From the NCBI GenBank assembly GCA_964391015.1, contig CAYMKU010000018.1:9490-73489 (forward strand): 64,000 nucleotides of DNA, in the 5' to 3' direction. Below are positions 43,201 through 51,852 of this stretch, in pieces. Both the position numbers and the translations under genes were made by a program. Below the pieces are notes generated by a model. The model made no database searches. It worked only from the letters and a program-made list of their open reading frames with translations, and was not told the DNA's origin. Position 1 is the stretch's first letter, and each line of letters opens with the position of its first letter. This DNA comes from XYD12-FULL-36-8 sp964391015 (lineage in GTDB: Bacteria; Bacteroidota; Ignavibacteria; Ignavibacteriales; Ignavibacteriaceae).

Positions 43201-44994
43201 CTACTTTAGCAAGATCATCTTTCCCATCTCCGTATAAACCGGAACAGTTCCATCGCCTATTACTTCTATTCTGTACAAGTATATTCCGCTTGCAAGATTC
43301 TGAATACTGGATACTTGATGCTGGATGCTGGATACACTAAAATCAACTTCATAATACCCTTGCTCTTGTTCTTGATTTACTAAAACGCTCACTAACTCTC
43401 CTTTAATATCATACACCATCAATTTTACATATCCTCTCTCTTTCAGTTTGTAGCCAATCGTTGTGCTTGGATTAAATGGATTTGGGTAATTCTGGTAGAG
43501 GTAATAGTCAATTATTGTCATTGGGTAGTCATTTATTGAAGTAATGTTTACTATTCTTTCTTCAGATGGATTTGATTCGTTGCCTTGTTTATCTACACAT
43601 GTAACTTTGTAAACGTATCTTCCTATCGGCAGCATTGTATGAGAAAACAAAGCATTGTTGATTGATGCTATTAGTTTTGTTGTATCTATTGTGAAATTCT
43701 CAACCGTATCTCTATAAACTTTGTAATAAGCTGTATCTGCTTCAGTATTTCGGTTCCACTTAAGAGTTATTTTATTTGTATCAACAATGGCTGAGAGATT
43801 TCGGGGAGGTTTGGGAGCTAAGTCTTGGTAGGTATATATTTCGCCGAAAGGTCCGCCATACATTCCTATATCGCTTCTCGTTCCATCAATGTCTAAAATA
43901 CTCGGATTACCTCTATCAATCCCCGGTGAAAATGCTTGCAGATGATAGTCAAAATTTAGCTGTGAGTTAGGTATTGTATCTTTTATAAACATGGGATCAG
44001 CTATTCGATCACTATCACCATAGGTTATACCGTGTATATCTATGCCATTCTGCCAGTAGATGTTGTAATCTGCTTTTACCCTCCCTGGCCACTCACTTGG
44101 TGTCCACAGTCCAATTGAGTTATGAGATAGAATTACATTATTCACTAAAAGCTTTACACCAGTATTTAAAATACTTGCCGTTGTTCCCGCTTCTTTTTCG
44201 TAGCTTAGTACATTGTTTTTTATAAATACGGTATCGCTTGTTCCATCTAAGAATATGTTGTCTGTAAATCCACTAATAAAATTGTTTGAGATGTATACCT
44301 TTCTAGGGAACCCCAAGTATATTCCTCGATATGGGTTATTAAATGGGTGATTAAAAATTATGATATTATTAGTTATGTGTGCAATTGCATTTTCAGCAAA
44401 CCCAATACTTATACCTGATGAATTTTCATTATTTAGAATTATAATGCAGTTTGTGATGTTATACTCATAAGGATTTACAGCACTCAACAAGGAAAACCCA
44501 GTTCTTAAATTCTTCATATAAACATTCTTAACATCCAGTGAGGCATTCACACAGCCGATACCAATAGAAGTTTCGCTAATGCTACAATTTACCACCTTCA
44601 ATAAATTTAATTGCTGTAAGGTCCCAATTGCAGCATCTCCTCCATTATTCATTTTACCATAAATGTTAAAGTTTTCAATATTTAAATTATCATTCACAGT
44701 AATAGTCATATTTCCCATTCCTCTGCCATCAATCACAGTACTATCCATACTGCTGCCTATAAGAGCAATTTCAATATTTATAATTAGGTTTTCTTTATAA
44801 ACACCATTAGCCACATAAACCGTGTCACCGTTTTGGCAAATGTTAATGCACTTTTGTATGCTGTCGCTTGCAGTTGCCCAGCTTGTGTAGGGCGGGGTGC
44901 TCGTTCCCGTTTTGCTTACGTAGCGGATAGTGCCAGTAAGCAGTTGGCAATAGGCAGTAAGCAATATCAACGTTAAAAGGGTTATTTTTTTCAT
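43201..44994 (-). CDS. T9SS-exported right-handed beta-helix protein with fibronectin III domain
   Basis: 598 residues from ATG 44994 (MKKITLLTLILLTAYCQLL), preferred over the longer frame because GAGGA lies upstream and a signal peptide begins here. Residues ~20-370 are a parallel beta-helix opening with RYVSKTGTSTPPYTSWATASDSIQKCI (a DUF1565-like start) and many short strand-turn repeats. An FN3 domain (~385-480) begins PKPPRNLSAIVDTNKITLKW, and the T9SS sorting domain NYPNPFNPSTTIGYKL...MILLK ends it. The sorting domain contains an extra SSIQHQVSSIQN encoded by a tandem GGATACTTGATGCTGGATGCT repeat; the signal peptide is also partly built from a GGCAGTAAGCAG repeat. Confidence 0.87.
   Translation of the reverse strand: MKKITLLTLILLTAYCQLLTGTIRYVSKTGTSTPPYTSWATASDSIQKCINICQNGDTVYVANGVYKENLIINIEIALIGSSMDSTVIDGRGMGNMTITVNDNLNIENFNIYGKMNNGGDAAIGTLQQLNLLKVVNCSISETSIGIGCVNASLDVKNVYMKNLRTGFSLLSAVNPYEYNITNCIIILNNENSSGISIGFAENAIAHITNNIIIFNHPFNNPYRGIYLGFPRKVYISNNFISGFTDNIFLDGTSDTVFIKNNVLSYEKEAGTTASILNTGVKLLVNNVILSHNSIGLWTPSEWPGRVKADYNIYWQNGIDIHGITYGDSDRIADPMFIKDTIPNSQLNFDYHLQAFSPGIDRGNPSILDIDGTRSDIGMYGGPFGEIYTYQDLAPKPPRNLSAIVDTNKITLKWNRNTEADTAYYKVYRDTVENFTIDTTKLIASINNALFSHTMLPIGRYVYKVTCVDKQGNESNPSEERIVNITSINDYPMTIIDYYLYQNYPNPFNPSTTIGYKLKERGYVKLMVYDIKGELVSVLVNQEQEQGYYEVDFSVSSIQHQVSSIQNLASGIYLYRIEVIGDGTVPVYTEMGKMILLK
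44932..44970. repeat. Low-complexity repeat inside the signal-peptide coding region
   Basis: Repeats of GGCAGTAAGCAGTTGGCAAT type encode the TAYCQLLTG part of the signal peptide. They resemble a non-coding short-sequence repeat rather than normal coding DNA. Confidence 0.5.
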
Positions 44995-45302
44995 GGGTGA
45001 TATCCTCGTGAAAGGTGAAACGTGAAAGGCAAGAGGTGGGTTAAAATTAGTTTTGGTTTCATGGCAGTTTATAATTTTTGGTTGTAAAAACTTGGTCAGC
45101 AAGGATTGTAGGAGTTGGGTATATAGCAACAAGCAAATACGAAATAACTTTTTGCACTTACGCCCCGCAAAGTTTTATTAAATCTAATTGGAACTTAAAG
45201 AATAAAAGTCAAAGAGACAATTGTAAAATAAAAAAGCGGTCCAAAGACCGCTTTGAATAAACCCTCATCCATACCTTCTCCCTCAGGGAGAAGGAATTTT
45301 AA
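44995..45302. other. Intergenic region with GTGAAA repeat and terminator
   Basis: 308 bp between two minus-strand T9SS genes. It contains GTGAAAGGTGAAACGTGAAA at 45008-45027, sharing twelve bases (TTCACGTTTCAC on the other strand) with the repeat in the 17-kb gene, and the terminator of the 45-kb gene at 45233-45254. The promoter of the 43-kb gene must lie here. Confidence 0.5.
45233..45254 (-). terminator. Terminator of the 45-kb T9SS propeller gene
   Basis: AAAGCGGTC-CAAA-GACCGCTTT hairpin; on the minus strand the stem runs into a stretch of T. It lies about 50 bp after the stop. Confidence 0.85.
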
Positions 45303-48300
45303 TTATTTCAACAGCATCATTTTCTTCACTTGAGTGAAATTCCCCGCTTCTATTTTATAAATGTATGTCCCACTTGCAACTTGAACTCCAGCATCATTTT
45401 TCCCATTCCAGGTAATTTCGTACGTTCCGGCGTTTTGAAAATTGTTCACTAATTCCGCGACTTGTCTTCCATTCAAATCATAAATTATTGCTTTAACATT
45501 TTTACCTTCAGGCAAAGCATAACGAAACTTAGTGGAAGGATTAAATGGATTTGGAAAATTTTGCGTCACTTCAAATTTATCGGGTATCTGAGTGCCTATT
45601 TCCGCAATTGAAGTTAGAGTTTGAATTGTCGCTCTCATAAAATAAGTTTCATTCCACGCAGACCAATTTGTTCCATCAAAATCCCACGCTCTTCCATTAT
45701 TGCCTGGATCGTAACCAAATGTCGGTCGGTTTGTTCCATCATATTTTAATCCGACTATAAAATCACTGTTAACTATAATGTTATACGAAGAAAGATCAGA
45801 TGCATCCCAACCAGGAACATTTGACGCAACTTTAGCCGGCACAGTTGCATAGGATGAGCCAGGCGCACCACTCACGTATTGCAAAACGATTGGTGTATAA
45901 TTCGCAGTGCCTTGACCAACTCCAGTAAAATAGATTTGCATCTCAATTAATTTTGCACTTGCAATAGTTGGAGTAATTCGATTTCCTGAACCTTGTCCAG
46001 CATTAGGCCAATAATATCCGTTTGTGGGCGTTCCATCATCATAACTAATTGTAAATGTTTGCGCTCCCCCGCCAGTAAGTAGCGTAGAAAACATCCCTCG
46101 CCCGTGAGTTGCCGCAAACAATTTATTATCCGATGCACGATAATCAAGATCACTAACACAAACATTTGCCAATCCTGCATTATCCTGAACCCATGATCCC
46201 CCGCTGTTTATTGTGGAAAAAACTCCGAGGTCTGTTCCAACAAATATATTATTTACGTTAGATGGATTTATAACAATACAATTAACTGGAATGTTCGGTA
46301 AATTGCTTGAGATGTTAGTCCAGTTTACACCATAATTAGTTGTTTTATAAACCTTACTACTGGCAGTAAAACCAGAAAATGTTACAAATGCCGTTGAAGG
46401 AGTGGTCGGATCGGTTGCAATACGCGTACAATATGCATTGGGTAAACCGCTGTTTCTAAGATTCCAACTTGTGCCGGCATCAGTAGTAACTTGAACTCTG
46501 CCGTTGCTACACCCCACATAAATTACATTTGAGTTTCCTTTTGCCACAATAACAGTGGAAATTTTATTTCCTGATGATCCTGTTCCATCGCCGGTCAAAT
46601 CTCCGCTTATTGCACTCCAATTAGCTGCATTGTTAGTTGTCCGCCAAACACGATATGTGCCAGCAACTAAAGTATTCGAATTATTCGGATCCATCGAAAA
46701 TGGGGAAATGAATAAAGTCCTATCTGTTGTTCCATCCCATTGCCCTGGACCAACCGGAATTCCATTCATAGATTTTACAAAAGTTGAACCGCCATTTGTT
46801 GATTTTAAGAAACAAAGATTTACGTATTCACCATAAACTGTATTCGAATTACTGAAATCAACTTCAGTTGAACCTCCATCACCACCTATTACCTCACTCC
46901 AACTATTCGTGCCCGTAGATTTGAGCGTACCATTATCCTGCGCTCCTCCATAATAAATCGTTCCTGAAGGATTAACTGCTCCATAATAAAACTGTGTGAT
47001 AAATAAATTATTATTTATCGCAGTCCAATTTTCACCTTTGTTTGTTGATTTAAAAATCCCTCCATCAGTTCCTAAAAACATGAGGTTTGAATTTGAAGGT
47101 GCAAATGTAACTGCATGATGATCTGCATGAACAAATTGCGGTGCACCAGCTTGTGAGTACCAATTTGTTTTTTGTGTCCAGTTTGTTCCGGAGTTTGTAG
47201 ATTTCCAAAAATCTAAACCGCCAGCGAAAAATGTCGAGGCACTGCTTGGATCAATGTAAATAATATTATCGTACCATGCTTGAGTACTTGCATAATTATT
47301 TGGGCCTGAAAATGCGGGTCCAGGAACTGTCATAGTAAACCAATTATCGCCGCCATCAGTTGTTTTTGCCATCAAGCTTACACCATTTGTACTGAGATCG
47401 CAGAAAGACGCAATTGCAACAAGTGGATTAGAAACAGATGTAGCCATCTCAATCCTTCCTTGACCTGTTTGACCTAAGTTTGCAGAAAAAGAACTTCCAC
47501 CATCTGTACTTCGGTAAATTACTGCATCATTAAAAAGCCCAAAGGTTGCATAAATGGTTGAAGGTGATGTGTATGCAATTTCAATATCCATACAATGAAC
47601 ATCTGCTCCACCAGTTCCAACCAAAATTGCTGTGAAAGTTGAACCTCCATCTGTTGATTTATATAAACCCTTTCGCGTTGCAGCGTAAAGAACATTTGTG
47701 GACTGATCAATCATCAATTTATTCACAAAATAAAAATTGGAATTGATGGTTGAACTTAATCGAACCCATGAAGCACCAGCATCTGTGGTTTTAAAAATTC
47801 CTTCACCCTGAATTGCATCTCCGTTATAATATCCTTCACCTGTACCAGCATAAGCTATATTAGGATTTGTAGGATCCAAAACCATGCTACAAACAGCTAA
47901 ATTTTCCATATTATCTTTTAAAGGAACCCAGCTTGTGCCGCCGTTTGTCGTTTTCCAAACTCCTCCGCCAACAGAACCTAAATAAATAATGTTTGGATCT
48001 GTCGGATGAACGACAATTGAACGAATCCTGCCACCAATATTTCCAGGCCCTAATTGACTCCAGCTTAATGCTTGTGTGCCTTCAACCGAATTATTATTCT
48101 GCCCGATAAACCTCAAAGCATTTTCCCGCCAATTTTCTGGAATAAAACCTTGCGGATAAGCTCGCTGTTCATAATACCACCTCATCGCTTCATCTGGTAT
48201 TCCATAAGTTGGTTTTTTATTTTTCTTTTTATCTTTCTTCCATTCAATAAAATTGCTTAATGTGAGTTCATCCTTGTAAATGGAAAAATCACCAAGTAAA

Positions 48301-48356
48301 ACAAAGCTTCCAAAAATGATACTACTTAATAGCAAAACAGAAAATTTATTTTTCAC
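45303..48356 (-). CDS. Large T9SS-exported VPS10/BNR beta-propeller protein
   Basis: 1017 residues with a signal/anchor helix (FSVLLLSSIIFGSFVLLGDF), a charged region, and VPS10/sortilin-like blades from ~100 to 720: LGPGNIGGRIRSIVVHPTDPNIIYLGSVGGGVWKTTNGG, GIFKTTDAGASW, GLYKSTDGGSTF, GIFKSTNKGENW, GVFSTINSGGSW. A jelly-roll-like stretch (~735-915) precedes the sorting domain FPNPFNPSTKFRYALPEG...MMLLK. The overall plan is the same as the 17022-20564 protein, so the two are paralogues. Secreted to the surface; ligand unknown. Confidence 0.9.
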   Translation of the reverse strand: MKNKFSVLLLSSIIFGSFVLLGDFSIYKDELTLSNFIEWKKDKKKNKKPTYGIPDEAMRWYYEQRAYPQGFIPENWRENALRFIGQNNNSVEGTQALSWSQLGPGNIGGRIRSIVVHPTDPNIIYLGSVGGGVWKTTNGGTSWVPLKDNMENLAVCSMVLDPTNPNIAYAGTGEGYYNGDAIQGEGIFKTTDAGASWVRLSSTINSNFYFVNKLMIDQSTNVLYAATRKGLYKSTDGGSTFTAILVGTGGADVHCMDIEIAYTSPSTIYATFGLFNDAVIYRSTDGGSSFSANLGQTGQGRIEMATSVSNPLVAIASFCDLSTNGVSLMAKTTDGGDNWFTMTVPGPAFSGPNNYASTQAWYDNIIYIDPSSASTFFAGGLDFWKSTNSGTNWTQKTNWYSQAGAPQFVHADHHAVTFAPSNSNLMFLGTDGGIFKSTNKGENWTAINNNLFITQFYYGAVNPSGTIYYGGAQDNGTLKSTGTNSWSEVIGGDGGSTEVDFSNSNTVYGEYVNLCFLKSTNGGSTFVKSMNGIPVGPGQWDGTTDRTLFISPFSMDPNNSNTLVAGTYRVWRTTNNAANWSAISGDLTGDGTGSSGNKISTVIVAKGNSNVIYVGCSNGRVQVTTDAGTSWNLRNSGLPNAYCTRIATDPTTPSTAFVTFSGFTASSKVYKTTNYGVNWTNISSNLPNIPVNCIVINPSNVNNIFVGTDLGVFSTINSGGSWVQDNAGLANVCVSDLDYRASDNKLFAATHGRGMFSTLLTGGGAQTFTISYDDGTPTNGYYWPNAGQGSGNRITPTIASAKLIEMQIYFTGVGQGTANYTPIVLQYVSGAPGSSYATVPAKVASNVPGWDASDLSSYNIIVNSDFIVGLKYDGTNRPTFGYDPGNNGRAWDFDGTNWSAWNETYFMRATIQTLTSIAEIGTQIPDKFEVTQNFPNPFNPSTKFRYALPEGKNVKAIIYDLNGRQVAELVNNFQNAGTYEITWNGKNDAGVQVASGTYIYKIEAGNFTQVKKMMLLK

Positions 48357-48425
48357 TTAATTCTCCTTAAATGATTTATAAATAATTTATTTGTCGTTAA
48401 TAAGAATATTTGTTGGGTTATCTAT

Positions 48426-48869
48426 TCAGTCTGCTACCGCTTCCTGAATAAACCAACCGTTCAAGTTTTCAAAAAATATAACGGCCTGAAATTTGTCCCC
48501 TGCTTTTTTGTTGGAAAGTAACTTGAGTTTTTTATTTTTTTCTGAGTCGGTTATAATTTTCTTACTATCATCAAGCTGAAAATTTGGAATAAGATTATAT
48601 GTTTTCCCTTCCATCGCAAGACTCGGGTAAGCAGGATCTTCCTCAACTCGGATAATGAATGCTTTGATGACATAATTTCCAGTTGTATTCATTAAGATTT
48701 CCTCGATGCGAGCAGTAACTTTCGATTTGTTTATTGCAATTGTGGTAGGAGTTTTTAGGATATTTCCTTTATTTGATTCACTGGACATCTCTTTAGTGAC
48801 ATCTGTACAACAAGAAGAAAAAAGTGCTACCAATAAAAAAAGGAGAAATGTTTTTATAGAATTATTCAT
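48426..48869 (-). CDS. Predicted lipoprotein, function unknown
   Basis: 147 residues: signal TFLLFLLVALFSSCCTD with a lipobox ending SSC, then a beta-rich soluble part that includes a short SH3-like stretch (VTARIEEILMNTTGNYVIKAFIIRVEE). I do not recognise a family. It lies 69 bp upstream of the 45-kb propeller gene on the same strand and may be co-expressed with it. Confidence 0.65.
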   Translation of the reverse strand: MNNSIKTFLLFLLVALFSSCCTDVTKEMSSESNKGNILKTPTTIAINKSKVTARIEEILMNTTGNYVIKAFIIRVEEDPAYPSLAMEGKTYNLIPNFQLDDSKKIITDSEKNKKLKLLSNKKAGDKFQAVIFFENLNGWFIQEAVAD

Positions 48870-49041
48870 ATAATTTTGTTCTGTTGTAGCTACAAAGTTA
48901 ATTGTTTAGAACACTGTCACAAGGGTTTTGTTTGCAGAAAAGGCTCAACTTGTTCTGTATCACAAATCTATTTTTTTATCACCTTATTCTTAATTTTATC
49001 CCGTGATTTTTATAAAATGTTAAACATGTTGTACATCATTA

Positions 49042-51852
49042 GTGAAAAATAAGCGACAACAAAATCTTTCTGAAGAGTTTTTCACAAAGCTTGCGGAAAT
49101 CTCAGCAGGTTATCTTCCGTCTGAAATTTTTGATAAGCTGATTGAGCTTATTCAAAATGAAATTTCGATTCACCATTTTACACGATCATCAGAATCGAAC
49201 TTCCTGCGGATAATTTCTGCAATGTATGATAAGTATTCATTTCTAACAGATTGCATAAGGTATCCACTTTACATTGAAATAATTGTTACTATTTCTTCTA
49301 ACAGTAATTACTTGACAGATATTCTTGTTCGTAACCCGGAATACTTTTATTGGATTGCAAATTCGTCAAATATAGAGCCGAGACTAAATTCTGACGATTT
49401 TGAAAAAAATATCCTTTCTGCGCTGAATATTTATAAATCCTTCTCATCCAAAGTAAATTTTTTCCGCACACTCAAACGAAAAGAAATCTTAAGAATCGGA
49501 CTTAAAGATATTTTAGGTCTTGTACCACTTGAAGTTGTAACTGAAGAATTATCAATTCTTGCCAAAGTAATTGCATCAAATTTATTTGAAATATGTTTGG
49601 AGGAAATTAAATCAAAGTACCAGATAAAAAATTTCAGCAGTCGTTATTGCTTGATAGGATTGGGAAAACTTGGCGGCAGAGAATTAAACTACAGTTCAGA
49701 TATTGATTTAATAATTTTTTATAATGAAGACCAATCGCTGAAAAACAAGAATTATTCAGAATTTTTAACTGAAGCAATTCACTTGTTTATTGAATCTGCA
49801 TCTTCAATTACTTCTTCAGGATTCATCTTTCGAGTTGATTTTCGATTACGTCCAGATGGTAGAAATTCTCCGCTATGCCGAAGTTTAACTGAATACTTAA
49901 ACTACTACGAAAGCAGAGGTGAAGATTGGGAAAGACAAATGCTGATTAAAGCAGGATTTATTGGCGGAGACATCAATCTATATAATCAATTTACAAATTA
50001 TCTCTCGCCATTTATTTTCCCGACAAGTTTTTCAATTTCACCATTTGAACAAATAAAAAAACTTAAGAGTAACATTGAAAGGAATTTGGGTACAGAAGAA
50101 AATATAAAACTGCTTCCTGGTGGAATCCGCGATATTGAATTTTCAGTTCAAGCATTACAATTAATTAACGGTGGAAGATCAAAAGACCTGCAAACTGGGA
50201 ATACATTGGCAGCAATTTCCTCTTTAAAAGAGAAAGAACTACTAACTGAAAATGAATCTGAAATTTTAGCGAATGCATATTCATTCTATCGAAAGATTGA
50301 ACATTTTCTGCAATTGATGAATGATAAACAGACTCATTCAATTCCATTGGGCGGAGAAATGCTTGAGAAAATTAGCAACTATCTTGAGTTCTCAGATTCA
50401 AAAAAATTTAAAGAGGCAGTTAAAAAAAGTAGAGAAGAAGTTGTAAAGATTTATAAATCAATAATGGGTAAAGAAATAAAGATTAAAAAGAAAGGAAATG
50501 TTTCTGAAATTAATTTTGAGAACAAAAGAAAAGCGACCCAAGATTTCACATTTCTCCGCGAAGGAAAGGGATTGCTAGGTCAGCGGGAATTTGATGAAAG
50601 AACAATCTCGGCTTTTCAAATTATTGAACCTTCACTCATTAAATATTTAAAAAATGCTGTAAACCCCGATGTAACACTTCAAAATTTTGTGAGAGTAATA
50701 AAACACTCCTATCTACCATTTATTTGGTATAAAGAATTATCTGACCCTAAATTTCTAAAATTGTTTTTAACTGTATGTGAATTTTCACAACGTTCAATTG
50801 ACTTATCAGCTGAAGATGGTGAGTTGATTGAATTATTTTTGAGCAGGAAAGTTTTTGAGAAAATTTACCCCGATCAGCTAAATAGCTATACTCAGAAAAG
50901 AATTATCTTCATGCTGACAGTTCAATTTATACTTGGGATAATAAACCATAATCATGTTTCTAAGATTTTATGTTCTTTTTACAAAAATAAAATATCCCAA
51001 ATATTAAACTTATCGCTTGGGAGTAAATATCATTCGTTAGACTATTTTCTTGCAGGGCTTGGAAGTTTTGGTTCAGGTGAAATGACGTTTAACTCCGACA
51101 TTGATTTTATATTCGTTGTGAAGGATCTCAGAGCAATTCCAAATGCAGATAAAGTCTTTCGGGACATACTTGCTCAAATAAGAAAATCTCTTTCTCCTGT
51201 TGAAGTTGATTGTCGGCTACGTCCAGAAGGAAAAAGCAGTAATCTGGTTGGGGATATTAAAAGCTACGATTCATATATTCAAAAGAGATTGAGAATCTGG
51301 GAACTCCAAGCATTTACAAAAATTTCTTTAGTATGCGGGAATAAAAAACTATTTGACACTTTTCTAAAATCTTTAGAGTCAAGACTGGAATCTGAAAAAG
51401 AGAGGGTAATAAAAAGTGAAATCATAGAAATGAGAAAGAAACTTTACCCGATTAATCTTGGAAGCAATTTCAATATGCTGAATCTTAAGAAAAGTCCTGG
51501 CGGAACAATTGATATTGAATTCATTGTTCAATACTTAACTATGGGCTCAGTTTACGATTTCTCAAACCTTGTTGGGAAGGGAATGACAGTCAGCTCAAAG
51601 CTTCTTAAAGATAGATTCGGTTCTGATGATTTGAAAAATTTAATAAGAAACTATTCATTTTTAAAGCAATTAGATTTAACAAATCAAGTAATGTTTAACA
51701 CAACAACATCAATTCTTCCAGGTGATAAGAAAAAAATAAGAATGCTTTCACAAAGAATGAATTTCGATAGTTCGGAAGGTTTTCAACGCAGTTTGAATGA
51801 AGTTTTGAAATCAAATAAATTGTTCTTTCAAAAATATGTGGTAAAAAATTGA
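49042..51852 (+). CDS. glnE: Glutamine-synthetase adenylyltransferase/deadenylase family protein
   Basis: 936 residues from GTG 49042, close to the E. coli GlnE length. Two nucleotidyltransferase domains are visible, each with the GS-G-x-x-E motif and paired aspartates: GLGKLGGRELNYSSDIDLIIFY (first, ~205-226) and GLGSFGSGEMTFNSDIDFIFVV (second, ~670-692). Each is followed by an RLRP(D/E)G block and a helical GlnD_UR-like region (GGIRDIEFSVQ, GGTIDIEFIVQ). GlnE attaches and removes AMP on glutamine synthetase in response to PII. No PII gene is nearby, and the GlnA in this window lacks the target Tyr. The stop overlaps the next gene by four bases. Confidence 0.94.
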   Translation: MKNKRQQNLSEEFFTKLAEISAGYLPSEIFDKLIELIQNEISIHHFTRSSESNFLRIISAMYDKYSFLTDCIRYPLYIEIIVTISSNSNYLTDILVRNPEYFYWIANSSNIEPRLNSDDFEKNILSALNIYKSFSSKVNFFRTLKRKEILRIGLKDILGLVPLEVVTEELSILAKVIASNLFEICLEEIKSKYQIKNFSSRYCLIGLGKLGGRELNYSSDIDLIIFYNEDQSLKNKNYSEFLTEAIHLFIESASSITSSGFIFRVDFRLRPDGRNSPLCRSLTEYLNYYESRGEDWERQMLIKAGFIGGDINLYNQFTNYLSPFIFPTSFSISPFEQIKKLKSNIERNLGTEENIKLLPGGIRDIEFSVQALQLINGGRSKDLQTGNTLAAISSLKEKELLTENESEILANAYSFYRKIEHFLQLMNDKQTHSIPLGGEMLEKISNYLEFSDSKKFKEAVKKSREEVVKIYKSIMGKEIKIKKKGNVSEINFENKRKATQDFTFLREGKGLLGQREFDERTISAFQIIEPSLIKYLKNAVNPDVTLQNFVRVIKHSYLPFIWYKELSDPKFLKLFLTVCEFSQRSIDLSAEDGELIELFLSRKVFEKIYPDQLNSYTQKRIIFMLTVQFILGIINHNHVSKILCSFYKNKISQILNLSLGSKYHSLDYFLAGLGSFGSGEMTFNSDIDFIFVVKDLRAIPNADKVFRDILAQIRKSLSPVEVDCRLRPEGKSSNLVGDIKSYDSYIQKRLRIWELQAFTKISLVCGNKKLFDTFLKSLESRLESEKERVIKSEIIEMRKKLYPINLGSNFNMLNLKKSPGGTIDIEFIVQYLTMGSVYDFSNLVGKGMTVSSKLLKDRFGSDDLKNLIRNYSFLKQLDLTNQVMFNTTTSILPGDKKKIRMLSQRMNFDSSEGFQRSLNEVLKSNKLFFQKYVVKN

